Assembly (NCBI GenBank): GCA_036397995.1
Contig: DASWHX010000028.1
Location: 1-8,334 of the forward strand
Length of the DNA: 8,334 nucleotides
Direction of reading: 5' to 3'
Origin: DASWHX01 sp036397995
Lineage (GTDB): Bacteria; Bacteroidota; Bacteroidia; Cytophagales; Cyclobacteriaceae
Numbering within the stretch: the stretch's first letter is position 1; each line of letters opens with the position of its first letter. The notes under the pieces are model-generated. The model was given only the letters and a program-made list of their open reading frames with translations. It was not told where the DNA came from and searched no databases. Of the stretch, positions 7,080-8,334 are shown piece by piece. The position numbers were made by a program, and so were the translations under genes.

Positions 7080-7493
7080 TTACTTTCCCGCGGTTTTAAT
7101 TTCTGTTTCCTGATACTTGGAAGGACACTTTAGCAGTATCTTGTCAGCAACAAACATTTCGTTCCGATACGCGCCGATGACAACAATTTTTTCTGAGCGT
7201 AGAAAATCATGCGGCATGGGTTCACTATAAAAAACATTCTGAATATTATTCTCTTCATCCTTCATGGTGAAGGTAAATGAAAGTAGATTATCACTGCTTT
7301 TTAATCCAACCACTTCGCCAATTTCATTCTTGGTCAATTCTCCAACCACATGTATCTTGCTACTGTTACCATTTATGGACATCTCTTTTGCCTGGCTGAA
7401 CGTTACGTAGGTACTTGCATCGCCGGCGGTGGAAATTATGATCATAACGGCTACTGCAATAACAATCAGAGCGAAAATATGTGATCTCTTCAT
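7080..7493 (-). CDS. ccmE: Cytochrome c maturation protein CcmE, CxxxY-type heme chaperone
   Basis: CcmE is a periplasmic OB-fold heme chaperone held by one N-terminal helix, seen here at about residues 6-22. It receives heme via CcmC and passes it to CcmF. The 137-residue protein shows the family pattern: YVTFSQA near 29-35, IHVVGEL at 47-53, the strand FTFTMKD, the PHDFLRSEKIVVIG segment at 94-107 and the flexible tail. The heme-attachment site, classically HxxxY, reads C123-P-S-K-Y127, so cysteine stands where histidine usually binds heme covalently. CxxxY CcmE is known from some archaea and Desulfovibrio. I chose the ATG at 7493. A TTG five codons upstream (7508) would also be in frame but places extra residues before the basic MKRS start typical of a membrane anchor. 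Spacing is 38 bases from the upstream gene and 7 bases to ccmF. Confidence 0.94.
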   Translation of the reverse strand: MKRSHIFALIVIAVAVMIIISTAGDASTYVTFSQAKEMSINGNSSKIHVVGELTKNEIGEVVGLKSSDNLLSFTFTMKDEENNIQNVFYSEPMPHDFLRSEKIVVIGAYRNEMFVADKILLKCPSKYQETEIKTAGK

Positions 7494-7531
7494 ACCCGGT
7501 AACTTCAAACTCTTTTCAAAGTTACTTAATA

Positions 7532-7756
7532 TTATTCTTTTTTAGGCTCAGAAGATTCTTTTTCAAGCTTTGAGATCTTCATGTCCAGCGTAAAGAGATA
7601 GAATACGAGTCCGAGAACCATAATAAGCACCACCATCACTACAATGTATATTAAACCACCGGAGCGCAGTCCATCTGCCATTTCAATTTCATCAGGCTGG
7701 AAGCTGCTGAGGGAAAGCCATATTAAGCCGAGAAGGAGACTTGTAAATTTTTTCAT
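7532..7756 (-). CDS. ccmD: CcmD family small membrane protein
   Basis: In System I, CcmD is a small one-helix protein needed to release holo-CcmE from the CcmABC complex. This 74-residue protein lies exactly where CcmD belongs, between ccmC and ccmE. It has a hydrophobic N-terminus at 4-18 that may be a signal peptide or second helix, a short polar periplasmic stretch (about 20-32), a strong helix at about 35-56, and a charged cytoplasmic tail rich in Lys and Glu. Bacteroidota members are, as I recall, somewhat larger than the proteobacterial form and have this extra N-terminal segment. Sequence conservation is low in this family, so the call leans on position, size and topology. Its ATG overlaps the ccmC stop as ATGA, pointing to translational coupling. 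Confidence 0.8.
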   Translation of the reverse strand: MKKFTSLLLGLIWLSLSSFQPDEIEMADGLRSGGLIYIVVMVVLIMVLGLVFYLFTLDMKISKLEKESSEPKKE

Positions 7757-8334
7757 GATTCATAAATTTTTTTCATTCTTTCTGAATAAAGTCTTCTGAA
7801 CCGGAAAGTTAATAAGGAGATCCAGATACCAAGAAAAGTCCAGCCAAGTACGGCAGGGTAGAAGACAAGTCGCATGTTGCTGTCAAGATCATAGGTATTA
7901 AAGCCAGGATTTCCTCCGCTGCCAGGGTGCATGGAGCTTGTTAATCTGGGTAAAATAAATAGCAAAGGTATAAGGGCCGCGTAAGCGAAGACATTATAAA
8001 CAGCACTTACACGGGCTTTTCTTTGTTGATCTTCAATAGAGTTACGCAAAACCAGGTAGGCGAAATAAATCAACATTGCAATTGCGGCCGCGGTTTGTTT
8101 AGGGTCTCCGTGCCAGGGAGTTCCCCAGGTGTAATTTGCCCAAACCATGCCAGTAATAAGACCTAAAACTCCGAATACAATTCCGGTTTTAGCAAATGAA
8201 AGAGACATATCATCCAATTGCTCATCGCCATTCCGGAGATACCTAATGCCGTAAACCATTGAGACAGTAAGAAGAATCACCATTCCAAACCACATGGGAA
8301 CATGAAAGTACAAAACCCGGATGGTTTCATGCAG
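7753..8334 (-). CDS. ccmC: Heme exporter/transfer protein CcmC, CcsA-type (5' end outside window)
   Basis: CcmC places heme and CcmE together on the periplasmic face of the inner membrane. The last 193 residues are visible. The frame stays open to the window edge, and a TTG at 8313 is only an internal leucine of the conserved IRVLYFHVP segment. Both histidine heme ligands have counterparts: H11 in YFHVP and H136 in SSMHPG. The WWD region between them reads WGTPWHGDPKQT from residue 70, keeping D77 but lacking the WxWD core of the E. coli protein. Five hydrophobic segments are visible at roughly 14-28, 50-66, 81-98, 112-129 and 157-177. A first helix is presumably cut off. Databases often label this family CcsA. 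The stop overlaps the CcmD-like start by four bases. ccmB or ccmA may lie just outside, but this cannot be seen. Confidence 0.92.
   Translation of the reverse strand: MHETIRVLYFHVPMWFGMVILLTVSMVYGIRYLRNGDEQLDDMSLSFAKTGIVFGVLGLITGMVWANYTWGTPWHGDPKQTAAAIAMLIYFAYLVLRNSIEDQQRKARVSAVYNVFAYAALIPLLFILPRLTSSMHPGSGGNPGFNTYDLDSNMRLVFYPAVLGWTFLGIWISLLTFRFRRLYSERMKKIYES

Noticed and set aside
7494..7508. TTG start for ccmE
   Set aside because: An ATG five codons later gives a basic N-terminus right before the membrane anchor, and no ribosome-binding signal favours the TTG.
8311..8313. TTG start for ccmC
   Set aside because: The upstream codons continue the conserved segment (HETIRV before LYFHVP) with no stop, so the gene extends beyond the window.

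Overview
The window looks like a chromosomal segment from a member of the Bacteroidota, probably a Cytophagia-like lineage. The evidence is a DUF4249-type protein end at the left edge, the Bacteroidota-style cytochrome c maturation order ccmC-ccmD-ccmE-ccmF, a DUF2520 Rossmann protein next to a UbiA prenyltransferase, AT-rich spacers and a near absence of Shine-Dalgarno sequences. Genus cannot be told from the sequence alone.

Layout. Bases 1-413 (+) hold the C-terminal end of a DUF4249 family protein that enters from the left. Bases 414-878 are a 465-base convergent gap with one fair terminator-like hairpin and no gene I can support. From 879 to the right edge everything is on the minus strand. 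Read in the direction of transcription, right to left, the order is ccmC (5' end outside the window), a CcmD-like small membrane protein, ccmE, ccmF, a Tat-signal class V aminotransferase, a DUF2520 Rossmann protein, a UbiA prenyltransferase and purN. Spacers are -4, 38, 7, 68, 9, 37 and -4 bases, so the run may be one long operon. The 68-base gap after ccmF is the most likely place for a break or a second promoter.

How the genes work together. The right half is a System I (Ccm) cytochrome c maturation block. CcmC and CcmD would load heme onto the membrane-anchored chaperone CcmE, and CcmF would pass it to apocytochromes. CcmE carries a CxxxY heme-attachment motif instead of the classical HxxxY, and no ccmG or ccmH follows ccmF. 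CcmF also has a much enlarged C-terminal periplasmic domain. The left half of the minus-strand run is metabolically mixed: a probably exported PLP enzyme of unknown substrate, a putative NAD(P)-binding protein of unknown function, an integral-membrane prenyltransferase with a signature like that of archaeal-type geranylgeranylglyceryl-phosphate enzymes, and the third enzyme of de novo purine synthesis, translationally coupled to the prenyltransferase by an ATGA overlap.

Start corrections. The longest open frames overstate or understate three genes. purN begins at the ATG at 1463, ccmE at the ATG at 7493 rather than a TTG at 7508, and ccmC has no true start in the window: its frame stays open to base 8334. 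I see no mobile element, CRISPR array, tRNA or rRNA.
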